DNA of 60,000 nt from Branchiostoma floridae (Eukaryota; Chordata; Leptocardii; Amphioxiformes; Branchiostomatidae). Shown here piece by piece: positions 43,901-57,199 of the stretch. Within the stretch, counting starts at the first letter, position 1. The number at the start of each line of letters is the position of its first letter. The stretch is taken from assembly GCF_000003815.2 (NCBI RefSeq), contig NC_049980.1, positions 8,111,558 through 8,171,557 of the forward strand. The letters are read 5' to 3'. Made by a program: the position numbers and the translations under genes. A model generated the notes under the pieces. The model did no database searches. It saw only the letters and a program-made list of their open reading frames with translations, and was not told where the DNA came from.

Positions 43901-46900
43901 GGGTCCGTAAGAGCTACAGGGCAGGGAGAAGAATTGAAGTAAGGAATATGAGTCACACAACAGTCACATACTGTCATATGCAATATCAACAGTTATATGC
44001 TGTTAAATTGTTTTTTTAATGGGATTTTTCAAAGTAAGGTCAGAAGACCACTTTACGGCAAATTGAACTAAGAAATAATTATACAAGGAGATGTTGTTGT
44101 TGTTGTTGTCTCTCTAAACGCTTCAGTTCGTCGAAAGCTGATGGGTTGTAGACAGGAGGGAAACAAATAGATTTCCAAAGTTGGCAGTCTGGGGAGAGAA
44201 ACTGTTGCTGTAGAAGAAATTATTGATGCCTGACAGGTACCTTGTTCACAACAGGGTCATCCTTGTTGACACACTTGTCCAGGGACTCTGCCAGAGCTTT
44301 GTTGGAGCTGTGAGCAAGATTAATGAAAAGAATATAATGTGACTGTACATGTTCACATTTCTTCAAAATAAATGATATCAAGATATTTTGTCATCATTGT
44401 ATTGTATATCACTGATTTTGATGACATTGAGATGAACGTAATTTTGAAGAATATTTCTCAAGGTGATAAGGTTATAGTAGCACAGGTGGAATACTGTTAC
44501 CATTACTACCAACCAAGTCTGGTAAGCACCCATCACATTACATAGGACTATAGGAAGAATATTTAAATGGCAACTGAGTGTGAATCAAGTCAAGTCCAAT
44601 ACATACCTAGTGTCTATGGAGAAGCCCTGAGCCTTGGCACACTCCACCAGGCTCTCAAAGTGCTCCTGTCTGGGTAGGGGATGGTGCCTCAGCTGGGGAG
44701 GGTAAAGGTAGAAATAGATTTGCATACAAACTTATTGGAATAAAAGGCAAATTACATTATATTTTAGAGCCTTGTTAGATGTTAGTAAGAAATTCTGTAC
44801 CATGTATTATGTAACAGAAACACAAGATCATGGCTATTTACTACATACAATGAGTATAGGTCAAACAGAAAAGAACAGCTTTCCTCACCAGGGCATTGTT
44901 AGGAAAGGCCTCTGCTATCCTCTTGGCGACCCAGTGGTTGGCAAATATCATACACTCTGCTACTGTCTCATGGACCGCTAACGGCTGTGGACACAAAACA
45001 ACATCACACTCTACATCCGATTTACTATAGATGTGTATTGCTACAAAGTACATGTATGTAGCACTAACATTTAAGGAATGCTAATAATTAGCACTGCCCA
45101 TACAAGCATCACAATGTCTATTTGTATTTACATATCAAGCAAACTGCCTTATGGCATAACACACCAGGTTTGTACTGAAGAGAACAAGCTTCATATTCAG
45201 ACAGATTCATTTGATCCACTCACATCGGGATGGACCCCTACCCTCTTCAAAAGATGTGGTGGGTTCTTTTACGTGCTCAAGGTACTGGTACACAAGACCT
45301 TGATTTAACATTCCATCCGAGGGACATCCCTAACTGAATCTAGGTACTACTCACTTTTTTCAACTGAGTGAGGTTAGAATATCCAGGTCAAGTGCCTTTC
45401 CAAAAAGCACAACCTTGGAAAATATCAGGAGACTCGAACACATGTACAGGACCAGGTCCATCTTCAGTATCCAACTGACCTGTTTGGGCACCAGTTTCTG
45501 TATCTCCTTGCTGTCCCCCAGCTGGACCTGTACCTCCACCCCCTCCAGCTCCAGACCCCCCTCCCGCAGCCTCCCCGCCCGCAGGTGGTCAGCTATGTCC
45601 ATCAGACTGTCGACTGCCCAGCGGATCTGCTCCAGCCTTAAGGGAAAAAGTGTAAAAGTAACGTGTAGTTTGATAACATGCACATTCACTGAAATGACTG
45701 AACTGTCCAAAAATACAATAGACAAGCGCTTGAAGATCTACAGTCGCATCTAATCATGAGACAGGAATTGTCTTTATCACTGTATGGAAACAAAACAATG
45801 GTATCACACTTCTTAGTCAAAAGGTAACTGGTAAGCAACAACATGTATATATACATAACACAACACAACATAATGCAATGTTGCCTAGACCCACAGAGAA
45901 GAAAATAAAGGAGGAGACTAACCTGTTCCTGGCAGTGTCAGTGTCCAGCTCCTGTAATTCTGGGATGCTCTGGATTAACTCCTCCTCTGGTTTCCTGTCA
46001 TGGACAGCCTGGGCTGCCTGCAACAATATGTTAAACCTAGAAGTAAGAACTGTTAGCATCTTAGTTATGTGTGTAATAACAGATTGATCTGTTTTTAACC
46101 CCTACTTACCTCATAGAACATCTTGTAGGCAGACCTGATGATAGTCCTGCCGTACCAAACATCGAGCACCTCGTAGTTACTGTCCAGTTCCCACAGAACA
46201 CTCATGGCATATCTGGGGTGGAGCAAATGTACAATGTGGACGTAAAACTGTAGAAGTGGACTTAAAATAATGCAAAACCAGCCAAGACTAAATTTTTGAA
46301 ATTCAACAAATAGTAGATTGTTTGTCTAATTTACAAATATGCTTTTATGCTATATCTGCTAAACATCTATAAGATGACATGTTAATTTCCTAAATGTTTG
46401 GAAAAATGTTTTTTTTTTCCCCCAATCTTTATCTCAAAACAAAATTACATACCTGTCAACACTTCCGAGTAGGGAGCAAAGGTCGGCACTGAGGATGCTG
46501 GGTAACATGTCATACCGCCGGTCTGCAAGGTAGACTGTAGTAGCCCTGAAAAATACACCAGACCCTACCTGATCAATATTATTGAAACTGATCAATTTTA
46601 TTGAAATAGTTGCACCTTTAATAAGTTCTTGATATTTGTACCAATAGCAATTGCTTTCCTCACAGGACAACAGATCAAAGGAAATTTGTCATGTCTTTTT
46701 ATAGAAATGAACAAAATAGATAACATAGCACAATGAAGACTGTGACTGAGTAACGTTGTCAGCTGTACAAGCCAGTGAAGCACTCACCTGGCTTTGGCTT
46801 CCAGGTCTGTGAGTGAGTTTGGTTTGACGAAATATGTAACATCAGCAATGTGGACTCCTAACTCAAGATGCCCATTTGGTAGCTTCCTACATTGGACACA

Positions 46901-49900
46901 AGAAAAAAATTGCAAGTCATATTCAAATTCTATTATTCATTTGTCATATGCGGAGGCTTGTACCAATCATTTTTCACTGAGTCTCATAAAACAAAGATGT
47001 TTACAACATTTGGACCATTTTCTCTGAACATCATCAATTACGGTGATACAATAATAGCACACCTGATTGACAGTGTGTCATCTACATCTTCACAGCCTAT
47101 TGGGTCGATGCTGAAGATGAGGTGGGTGTGTCTCAAGTCCCGTCTCCTAGCAACCTCCTCCGCCTGCATGACCCAGGGGCTCTCCTCTGTGTTAGTGGGA
47201 AGTTCCTTCACCTGAACAGTCCAACATCATGTTACTTGTCAATCAAGAATGGAGGCTATTCACGAAGGGTACTGATGCATGCATATTTTGCCATATTAAA
47301 GAGGTCCTTAAGGACTGAGTCAAACTGCATATCAAACATTGCAATTAATATTTAATATAAGACAGATGAATGCCTACCACTTAAATATATACTGTATGCT
47401 GCATTTCTGAGATCTGCATTTCTGAGTATACGACATACACAGTGTTTGTATGAAGGATTATTTGTGACAGTATTTGACATAGCAAAAAAATGCCCACACT
47501 TTTACCATACACAAAGTAAAGTGGGAAGGACTTGACAACTTGGAAGGATTGATTGAAAGCTTGTTGGACAGCACTAAATTACTTTGTGTACAGAAATGAC
47601 TCATAAAGTTTTTTTCCTATATTTACCTGACAACATGTTACTCTCGGTTGAGAATTAGCAAGAAGTAACGTACTATATGCTACCATATGAGGAAGTTCTT
47701 ACAGTTACAGTGGTCACATGTCAACATGGAGAGGGAAAATGGAAACCAAGACAGCTACTGTTCCCCTCACCTGCCCCTCGGAGAATAGAGCCACAGAGAT
47801 GCTGTTCTCCACCAGCAGTGCAGCTGTCTCTGTCTCCAGGTCTCCGCTCGGGCCCAGCGACCGCACAAAGTGTCCGTTAGGGTACTGGGAGTCCGCCTCC
47901 CACGAGTCTATCCTCACTACAATTCTGTACAAGTGCAAGGGAACTTTTCTTACTGAACAGTTCAATCCAGCAAACAGGTATCCCTTAAAAGTTGAAAAGA
48001 ATATAACGCTGGTTAACCTTTATCCGAGGGTAACCTATATTCGTTGTTTGTACAAAAAACGTTTTTAGGGATATAGAGTAGACGGACGGTGGTTTAAAAT
48101 CGGAACATATTGAAAATATTGCAAATTTGAAACCACTGTCAGCAGACTTAATGCTCCTAAATTTGCTGTTTGTAAAGGCAACGGATAAAGGTCACCCCAA
48201 GGATAAAGGCGAACCAGCGTTATAGAATAATCACAGCTGCAAAATCAGCACCAGGGACAATCCTTAAGATTTTGTATCAAGGGACAGGTGTATAAGTACC
48301 CTTTGACTAGAAACAAGATCCCACCTGTGATCCTTGAGCTGATCCGCCTGTCTGGTGCTGATCCTGATCTTGGGGATTCTGTAGTCAAAGGGGATCACCA
48401 ACACCTGGGAGGAAGACACAATATTAACCTGGCTGCTAACAGAGACATGCTGTAATGAAGAGCAAAACAAGCACCCACATTATTAAAAAAACTTTTACAT
48501 CTAGGCCACACCAATTGAATTTCTTGGTTCACGGATTTTTTCTTAAAAAATATGGAGCGACAGGGCGAAAAAAAAAATTGTAAAATGGTTGGGGTAAAGA
48601 TAAGGGCTAATCCAAAACATAAAGAATAAAAAGTTTTCAGCTTGAAAAAAGTACAAAAACACCATTACTGTACAGTAACAGCACCTGTTCATTGAAAATT
48701 ACAAAAGTACAAAAAATGTAGTGTCAGTTTTTATGTTTGTCCCATCCTTCATGAATGAAAAATATAACTGAAACAATAATACCCACATTTTAAGGAGCTT
48801 ATAATATAAAGGCCAATTTGCTACACCAGAAAGTTGGTGAATGGTTTCATTAATGATGAAAATTTGCTGAGCGGTAATTATTTTTTTTTTATTTTCCAAA
48901 AAATAGGAGCGAGCGAATCCGTGAACCAATCAATTAGATTGGTATGGCCTTAAGTAGTTTGGACCCAAATTTTCTTGGAATGGATCTACTGCAGCTTCTG
49001 TGATGTGACGTTGCAAGACATGTGACTGCAGCAAAGGGGAACAGGTTATCTGGCACCTATGAGTATGACCCATGATGTTACATCCCAAAAGCTGCAGTAG
49101 ACATAATCATTCTTTGGACAAGGCTGAATGGAATAAGGATGACAAGGCACATTCCAGTGTTACTAGGTTAAGTCTAGTTTTTCCATATAATGTCATTTAC
49201 AAGTGTACAAACACAGATGAACTATTGACTGGGTGTCATGCACCTGTGCCATATAAGGGCACCCTCTTTTGTAAAACAGGTTACTCCAGGCCCACGTACC
49301 TTGCCAGGGTTCTTCTTCTGACCCTGAGTTCCCTCATCCTCAGCAAAGCTGCAGACGTAATCCCTCCAGTTCCTCTGCATCACAGTAACCACTTTTCCTG
49401 TGGGCATCACACTGTTGGACTCCTCTTCTGCTTCACTGCTCACACCTACAAGTATACACAATACATCACCATTACCAAGGATGAAACTTTGACTCATCTA
49501 CACAGCATATTGTTTGGTCCAGATTTCTTTTTTGCACTGCAACAAAATTGAAGAAAAGAAAAAGATGGCTACAGGTTTGGGCATCTTTAGACTGACGCAT
49601 TCTTCACCACTATTCTCCAGTGGTGGGCAGCAGTCAGCTAGTCTTCACACTGTACATGTACTTCCAAGCAGCTCTGTTCAGTGGATTCACACTGGCATGG
49701 CCACACACATTGATGTCCTTCTTAACACACTCCTTCCAAGATTTCCTTGGTCTACCACAACCTCTGTTGCCTGGTATCTATTATTTGGAGATGGCGTTGG
49801 AGGCAGTCACTGTCGCATTCAACATGTCCATACCTTAGCTTCCTCGTAGCAAAAAGTCCACAACCTGAAGTTTAACATACAGAGTGCTGCAGAGGGTGTC

Positions 49901-52900
49901 TTGTCCATGAATTTGAGGCTATAGAACCATCCATAGTGATTATGATAGCTCTGTTCTTGCAGAGCAACTGCTGGAGTTCTGAGGCAGTAGAAGCCCAACA
50001 TTCACTCCCATAGAGCATGGCTAAACTGACCAAAATCACACTCCTAGCAGCTGGCCTTACACAGAGAGGAGGTGAGCTAGTGAGAGATTGTGTAAACACA
50101 GGCTACATGCGTACAGGTGTTAAACAGCTTACCACAGGTTTTGAAGGGGATATGTACAGATTAGCTGGAGTCTCACCTTCAGTATTGTCTGTGATGGCAG
50201 TTGAGCGACCTCTCCACTCTGACCTGGGGAGCAGCTCCACTGCTACTGTGTCACCATGGACAGCACGGTTCCTGTCAATCATACCATACAGATCTTTTCA
50301 AAGCTGGAAATTTCACCATCTTCCCCCATGTACATGTTGCATCAAAAGAGAATGTTTGAGAACCATTTCTATTCAATACAAGAACAGCAGCTACATGTAT
50401 CTCTGATGGAAAAATTTAACAGAAAAGTTTATTTAGGTTCAGGGTCCTACCCTAAGTCTTAAGAGTGCAGATTTGCTGAAATACATGTGTATAATATTCT
50501 TACCTGAGAGCTGTACCAACAACAATGACGTCTGTGTGAAGCTCGACATCCTTCCCACCTGAGGAACTGGAATATAAACAGGGCTCTTCTTCACATAGCT
50601 CAGGTCTATCATTCAGTATCAATCACCAACAGTAACCTCCCCAACTTCTGCAGTGTCTGTACTACTGTAGCATTGGTACATCCTATAGTGTCCCTACCTC
50701 TTTAGTGTCCGTTCCCTTGATTTGTCCATAACCCCGTAGTGTCCATACCCCTGTAGCATGCCTATATATAACAGGGCTCAAAATACTTTATCCTGTCTAA
50801 CTGCACAGGTGCAGGTAACTTTTGAAATTTTACCTGCACCATTCAAATATACCCCCAAAGTGGATAAAACAGCAGCTCAAAGTTCGACAACATCTATGCA
50901 GCCACATGTTGAACTTGGCAGCTTGTTCCATATATGTTGTATTGAACACTAGTCAATGGCAAAGGCTACCCAGAGGGGCCCCTTTTCCAAATAGGAACAT
51001 GGCATATCAAAGTCACACCTTGACATCCTGACGAAGGCCTCCTGCTGTGCCCTGTGTTTGTTGACCTGCAGGTTCCCTCGGAGGTAGCGTCCAGACTNNN
51101 NNNNNNNNNNNNNNNNNNNNNNNNNNNNNNNNNNNNNNNNNNNNNNNNNNNNNNNNNNNNNNNNNNNNNNNNNNNNNNNNNNNNNNNNNNNNNNNNNGTA
51201 GTAGTCCTTGTACTCCTTACTACCTGTGCCTGGGGAGACCATGGGCACTCTTGAGGTAAAGGTAAAGTTACAGGCCTTAAGCCTTTCTCAGGCTGTAGGG
51301 GCAGTGGATTGTTATCCACCATATTGGTAGGGGGAGCCCAATCCTCTCTTTTCACCACCTTGTATCCACCCACCCAACCTGAGAGGAGTGAGGACAATTG
51401 TCAAGTGCTTTTCCTAAGGGCACAAGATCGGTAGTAAAACATGACGAAATTCTGGTCCAAAGTTATGCAACACAACCCCACACTACCATAGTCTACCATA
51501 TTCATATTAGCCTGGGTACAATCCCATTAACTTTTCTGTCTAGAAGACATTACATTAGCTAACACTTGTTTCTACAAAACCTTACAGACATTTACATCTT
51601 GCAATCCTGAACTCTTACGAATGACTATGGCTAAGAAACCTACTTTTTCCCTTCTCCTGTAGACCAGCGACTAGGGACTCATAGATGTCATGTGCAGCCT
51701 GAAGATCAGGCCAGAAGTTGTTCAGATACTCCCCCATGTTTACAACGAAGACGCCAGGTGTCATGGGGCCATACTCTTCCTGGATCTGTGGAAAAATACA
51801 TAATTTCATAAAAAGCTTACGGTATGAATAGAGCCTGCAAGAAGTGTCACTGAAAAAAAGGTTGCGGATGCTACCTAAAATGTCAGTCCATTTCTAAAAT
51901 CACATCCAGTTGCTTGAGTAACACTGCTATGCTGCGTATAATATTTGCTGGATGTCCAACCATCATTACAGTGGCCATTCAAACTGTGGCCAGGACTGTC
52001 ACACAAAGATAGAACTGATATTCAGTAACACAAGATGCTCCCCATAGTAATGACTACTATTATCTCTTGAGAATGCCTACTCCTGGTACTAGTGTTTCAA
52101 TACAAACTACAAAACTTGCTAAGGGAATAGAACCTGTACATACCTGTGGATCCTCTGACAGCACTACCACTGGTATCTGTCCTGCTAAGTGGTTATAGTA
52201 CCACTCTGCTGCTTTGTATGTGGACCTGGAAAAATATCAAAATACATTTTTTGCAACATTATATGTACATCTATAACAGCAGCCATTTGTCACCCATAGG
52301 TTCTTTTTCAAAAAGGAAGCTAGATACAAATGCACATGTACATGTACCAGTTCACGAATGAAAAGTACTCAGACCTTGACTGCCATTTCTCCAATGTTTC
52401 TCCGTGCTCCCTGGGACAGTAGGCATACTGCTGGAACTCATTGGCAAACACTGCACACTCCTGGCGTGGGTCCCTCAGGAGAGTCCTCAGCCGGCCGTAT
52501 GCACGCCTGCCACCCTGATGCTGCATCTGTGTGGGTGGGCCATCAGTCTTAGAACATTTTATATGAAATACCATGATAGAAACTCTCAACTACACAGTAC
52601 TGGTCAACAGGCATGCAGGTTGATGCTTTTTTTCTTAAATTAAATCATACATAGGATAGCAAATGGATATCAATCAGAGAAATAAAAAAGCCTTTAGTAA
52701 CATGAACATTCAGATTTCAGGTTTCAAAAATATTATGGACTAAGTTATAACAAAAATTACTGAGGGTACGGACATTACTGGGGGTACAGACACTACTGGA
52801 GGTACGGACACTGCTGGGGGTACGGACACTACTGGAGTATACACACTACTAGGGGTAGAGACATTACGTATACTGGTGGAACAGATACTACTGGGGGTAC

Positions 52901-53814
52901 GAACATTACAAGGGGTCCAGACACTACTGGGGGTCATAGTCAAAGTTTGATATAAACATATATAAAGTCTGTTACATGGCTTTGATACCTACACTGTGTA
53001 CTACTGTGCCAGTGAACAGCACTCCCCTGATCTCAGGGAACTCCAGTATCTCAAGATAATCCCTGGTAACCTGGCAGTCTGGAACCACGTAGTGGGTCAC
53101 ACCCTTGGGCAGGAGGCCTGGACCCTCTGAAAGCAGGCATGAAGCTTTTTTACCACCATCAGCTTTGGTGTATATATGACAATGGCAACAACAGACTAAA
53201 ACATTATCTATATTAACGGCTATTGATATTACAAGCATCTTGTTGTTAGTGAAAAAAATGACAGGTCTGAGGAATTTCTTGTTCAATAGTAGTCGTACCC
53301 AATAAATTCTTACAGTGACAAAAAATTTGAAGCTTGGTATATATCTTGCAGAAAGGACAGAAGAGATTCAAGAGCGATAATACTGCTGTATACTAGGCTA
53401 ACAAAATGGTATTTGCATCCTATCAATGGTGCCCAAACGACAGGAACATCCAGTCAATAGCATTGGCCTTATCTATAGAGAAGGATGAGCCATTTCTTAA
53501 CTTTAAGTTTAACCATCCAATTTTTTTGTAAGCTGCACATTTAATCTGAGGCAAGTAAGTGAGGCAGTAGTCATCTTAAGGGTACTAGTAATGTGATAGC
53601 ATGTCTCTTAAACTAAACTAAACTAAAAGTTACTAGTATACTGCAACTTTGAAATATTGGAATGAAATTGTTCAAAGAACTGACCATTCCTGCATTCAGC
53701 CATGCACAGCCTGCTGTTACAGGACACGTCATCCCTGAGGTAGTGTTCCCTCACCACCCGGACTGTCCGGCCGGTACCTGTCTTCAGCCGCAGGTGTTTC
53801 TCTGTCTTTATCAT
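40940..53814 (-). CDS. DIS3L: DIS3-like exonuclease 1, complete except for a gap in exon 6
   Basis: Catalytic 3'-5' exoribonuclease of the cytoplasmic RNA exosome. Twenty-eight coding exons in consistent phase, as transcript-order starts: 53814, 53126, 52526, 52225, 51785, 51229, 50566, 50271, 49445, 48404, 47924, 47211, 46886, 46545, 46212, 46017, 45636, 44984, 44692, 44307, 43913, 43622, 43328, 42613, 42357, 42134, 41851, 41113; TGA at 40942-40940. Length is about 1073 residues (human 1054). PIN-like region: residues 1-215 ([31 protein letters not shown]). Cold-shock domains: about 285-465. RNB domain: about 465-865, with catalytic aspartates intact in [15 protein letters not shown] (near 499-508), then [12 protein letters not shown] and [13 protein letters not shown]1-like C-terminus follows. 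An in-frame TGA (TGAGTC) directly precedes the chosen ATG. The 51098 gap interrupts exon 6. Confidence 0.95.
41223..41644. mobile_element. DNA transposon fragment, TAGGGGTGG termini
   Basis: Starts taggggtgggtaccgg and ends in aaccccta, flanked by tatgctatcaag (41211-41222) and tatactatcaag (41645-41656), an 11-of-12 duplication. Its left end resembles the element at 2430-3391. It lies in the last DIS3L intron. No coding capacity. Confidence 0.65.
45205..45440 (-). repeat. tRNA-SINE-related copy in DIS3L intron 17
   Basis: On the minus strand it carries the core near ggttgtgctttttggaaagg, then agggtaggggtccatcccg and a tail atcaaatgaatctgtctg. The same blocks occur in the copy at 931-1205. 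The head is diverged. Confidence 0.6.
48002..48224. mobile_element. MITE with TATAACGCTGGTT termini
   Basis: Perfect 13 bp inverted ends (tataacgctggtt / aaccagcgttata), extending imperfectly through aacctttatccgagggt and ccaaggataaaggcg. Length is 223 bp, in a DIS3L intron next to exon 11. Confidence 0.75.
48504..48949. mobile_element. PIF/Harbinger-like MITE, second copy
   Basis: Same family as 19103-19470, inserted in inverted orientation: ggccacaccaattgaatt left and ggtatggcc right. Internal blocks match across the two (aattggcctttatattataa and its inverse). Flanks are cta and tta, consistent with a decayed TTA duplication. Confidence 0.7.
49583..50070 (-). mobile_element. Decayed non-LTR retrotransposon fragment
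   Basis: Lies in DIS3L intron 8. The minus strand encodes [20 protein letters not shown] near 50000, the motif typical of the C-terminal end of LINE reverse transcriptases; frames are broken. The left part (49610-49760) shares ggtgggcagcagtcagctag with repeats at 9081 and 16597. Confidence 0.6.
50772..50870 (+). repeat. Truncated hAT-like MITE
   Basis: Begins cagggctcaaaatac and continues with gtgcaggtaac, as in 32149-32492. The right inverted end is not found, so it is truncated or heavily diverged. Confidence 0.5.
51098..51197. other. Assembly gap (100 N) inside DIS3L exon 6
   Basis: Exactly 100 N between codons for KEYKDYY and SGRYLRGN. The human protein has about a dozen residues between the matching motifs, so the true missing sequence may be shorter than 100 bases. 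Confidence 0.99.
51251..51450 (-). repeat. SINE-related copy in DIS3L intron 5
   Basis: On the minus strand it carries cttgtgcccttaggaaaagc, the shared SINE core, followed by blocks ending near aggcttaaggcctgt. Members of this family are also at 931, 4780, 6325 and 45205. Confidence 0.5.
52739..52936. repeat. Degenerate ~21 bp minisatellite in DIS3L intron 2
   Basis: About nine units of cactactgggggtacggaca with substitutions and small indels. The 21 bp period leaves one minus-strand frame open (repeated VSVPPV), which I regard as a by-product of the repeat. Confidence 0.8.
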
Positions 53815-53898
53815 GACTCAGGTGAAGAAGTGCTCATCTCCTGGCAAAAATCATAAACCATAATCTAGCATTAGCAAATTTGTTTCCAGTTTTTGTCC

Positions 53899-56547
53899 GG
53901 GTGTTCGGAATTACCGGTCCGGTCCGGACCGCGGAATTACCGGTCCGGTCTGTTTGGGGGGCGGAAAAACCGGTCCGATCTGTTCTGCGTGTATCAACGC
54001 CCCCTGGCAGGAAATAGCAGAATTGCAATTGGTATGCTGTGTTCCCGTATATCACAACATGAAGCGCATTGATTGGATGCATGGGGTCCGCATGCTAATG
54101 TCACTGTTTACGTCAGATCGATTGGCGACGGTTAACATAAACATTGCACTGGTGGAGAGTTTGCCATGCCCGATACGCTGAACGGAACCTACTGCCAACA
54201 ACACTCAAAGCAGTAAAACCGACACTTTTGAACACTAACGTTACCGTAGATTACGCTTAGCGTAATCGTGCACACGCCATAAATCCGATCGTAATTACGG
54301 CCGTATTTACGGAACGGTATCACGTGAAGAGCGGTCGGTAATATTCAGAATATTCATGTATGCTTTGAATACCGTGTACACGGAATATTCATGAAACACC
54401 ATTAATTATCAATCAAACAGCCTGATTTACGGCAGAAATTTAACAGCGTTTGGCCGGAAGGGCGGGGTTCTACCACGTGCGCAACGTAACTAGACTGTGT
54501 TTTTTTTTTTAAAGTAAAATCGCTAGCCGATGTTTTGCTATTTTCCTAACACGAAAGGGCAATCCTCATCACCATGTTTTCTTGGAAATATTTCTTCAAA
54601 CAAAAATATGTGTATTTAAACAATACTGAGATAAATGCAACCGTTGCAACGTCAATATAAATCGCCTGTACATGTTCGCAGAAAATCTAACGTTACCGGA
54701 CAACACAAGTCACCGGCAACTTTGATATTGCCGCTGGGCGTGATCAAGATCGGGAACATGCACTGGTCAGCGCGCGATCGGAAAGCCACCTTCGAATTTT
54801 GATAGGAATATCTGTGCACGGTAAATACCTATCTGGAATGGTGCAACCATGTATTTTAGAACTACTACGTACTACGCTTTCTATTAGATATGACCAAAGA
54901 TCTTATATACACTATAGAGTTTATAGGCACTTTTCTCAATGGTATGACACGAGCTGTCGACATGTACACGCCGTAAATACTACGACATCACGGCCGTGTA
55001 TACTGGTTTTGTGTGGGTTCAGAAAGTGAGGAATGTTGTCAAACTTTGTGGTTTTGAGCGGAAATATGGGACCTACATTATTGAAATAGAAACCAATAGA
55101 TATTTTGTGCGGGTGAATATGTTTAGTAGATGTTCAGATACCGGTAGCATTGTAGCAAAAATGGGTCTGACCCGGGCCCTCCCGCCGCGCCGCCCAATTT
55201 GATTGACACATGCGGGCGGGCGCGGCTTCTTTGAGTTTGACCAAGGAGGTTAATCGCATTGCTTTGACGGCATACTTTCAAAGAACGGCCATGCACATAT
55301 TAATACAACTATCAGCACGGAGCTTGTTTTTCCACAGTGTTTGATTTTGTTTCTTGGTTTAATTTATTTCATAGCGATATTTAGTACCGATGAATATCTT
55401 TTAGATATTTTGGAATAACATGTACCGTGAACCCACATCGTTAAGTTCAACAGGCGTGCACAAATTGTTAGACATATTCAGTTGCGATTTATACTGGTAT
55501 GTGGTGCCACATGGCATGGAGTTTCTTCTTACATTTAGCGATGTACCTACCGTATTTCCACATTTGGAATAGATGATGGTCGATCTGGCAGCTGCACAAT
55601 GATGATGGAAAGCTCTCGTACGAACTTACCTTCCAGGTTTTAAACGTTTTAAGATGTCCTGTAGTGTACATGTGTATTCTCCAAATTAAAGGAGATTTAA
55701 AAGTTTCTCACCGATAATTTTGGAAAGTTCGCAACTGCAGTGTAGTTGTAGATTATAAAATCAATAAACAATGTTTAAAATGGGGGTAGATCGCCACGAC
55801 TGTTAACAGCGATATTTATTACAATCGGAAGATTATATGCTGTTTTTTGTTGTTGTTTTGGCAATTTGGGGCTCATTCATACAACCCCCTCTCGACATTT
55901 CTTGTAGTATGAATCGGAAATACAAAATTTTTGAAATATTTGGACGATGAACTTCTGTAATGCTATTTTTTTTTATATCAAGATTTTGAAATCAAGAGGT
56001 CATGATAGTTATTGCCTCATGTCGGTGTCAGTTGTTAAACCAGGACATCAGAATCTAGGATCGCTGCAAGGTTAACTGTATTCCAGGCCATTCCTCTGGC
56101 CGCCTGATTCCAACCTACAGTTCTCTCATTATGAAACAAGTGTTAGGGATTACATTTTCGCACCAAAAAAGAGAAGAATTTTGTACGGATGAGAACGCAC
56201 TCCGCTAGCAACATGAAAGACCGCACCGACCGGAGCCGGTCTTACGTTGATGCGTTGATTTACTACTGTCACTGGAAGGATACCGGCATTCTTACTATTC
56301 ATACTGTTGTAAAATCAAGGCGCTAATCAGTTCTTACGGTGAGGACACGCGGCTCATCATCACCTCATTAGCGTTAATGCGCTCCATGTTGTGATATACG
56401 GGAACACACCATACAAATTGCAATTCTGCTATTTCCTGCCTGGGGGCGTAGCTATACGCATAACAGATCGGACCGGTTTTTCCGCCCCCCAAACAGACCG
56501 GACCGGTAATTCCGCGGTCCGGACCGGACCGGTAATTCCGAACACCC
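53899..56547. mobile_element. Mutator-like non-autonomous transposon, 2649 bp, ~175 bp terminal inverted repeats, 9 bp target duplication
   Basis: The left end begins GGGTGTTCGGAATTACCGGT. The right end is its near-exact inverse over about 175 bp, to catgttgtgatatacggg. The target duplication tttttgtcc is perfect at 53890-53898 and 56548-56556. Each terminal repeat opens with a doubled ggaattaccggtccggtc block. Long inverted repeats with a 9 bp duplication are the hallmark of the Mutator (MULE) superfamily. The 2.3 kb interior has no long open frame and no transposase motif, so it is non-autonomous. It sits within about 0.1 kb of the DIS3L start codon. Confidence 0.85.
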
Positions 56548-57199
56548 TTTTTGTCCTATATGGTGATCAGAAGGTGTATTTTTCAAATTGGGAACCACTG
56601 GCTATTGCATCCAAGAAATAGATTTTAACAGCATTATAAAAAAAATTCGAAATACATAATTCACACACACTTGGGTGTTTTAATTTTTAAGTCATCAATG
56701 ATACATATTGAAAACTTATCATATGTACAGTTACGCGTTGTAATTTACAACCACAACTTGGCACAAGACATTTTTTGATACCTGAACAAAAGTGTACAAT
56801 GTACAAATTGTTTACCACACATTCTGACATCAAACTTTCAATGCCATAAGCCTTTCGCATTCAAATTATCAACATGCAACAGCGTCTCAACTTTGCAACA
56901 GGTCCTCAAACTTGCATAAAAAATATGTATTTTCTGATGCTGACCCCTAACACAGGGCGCATCTGATAGTATATAACGGTTACATGCTGTGTCATTGATA
57001 AAAATTACATTGTTGACAAATGCTTTATCAAAGTTCAAACCCACAGAAAACAGGCAAATTGAGGACATACCAAGATTTCATTCCAGCCGCCACTTCTAAG
57101 ATGGCATAAACCAACAGGGTCAAACTAATGGGGGTGGTGAGTGTTTACAAATATTTATATTATATTTTCTACATACATTTCCATATCAACTCTGACAGA

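Noticed and set aside
52740-52943. Minus-strand frame of repeated VSVPPV
   Set aside because: Product of a 21 bp minisatellite in an intron; no other evidence of coding.
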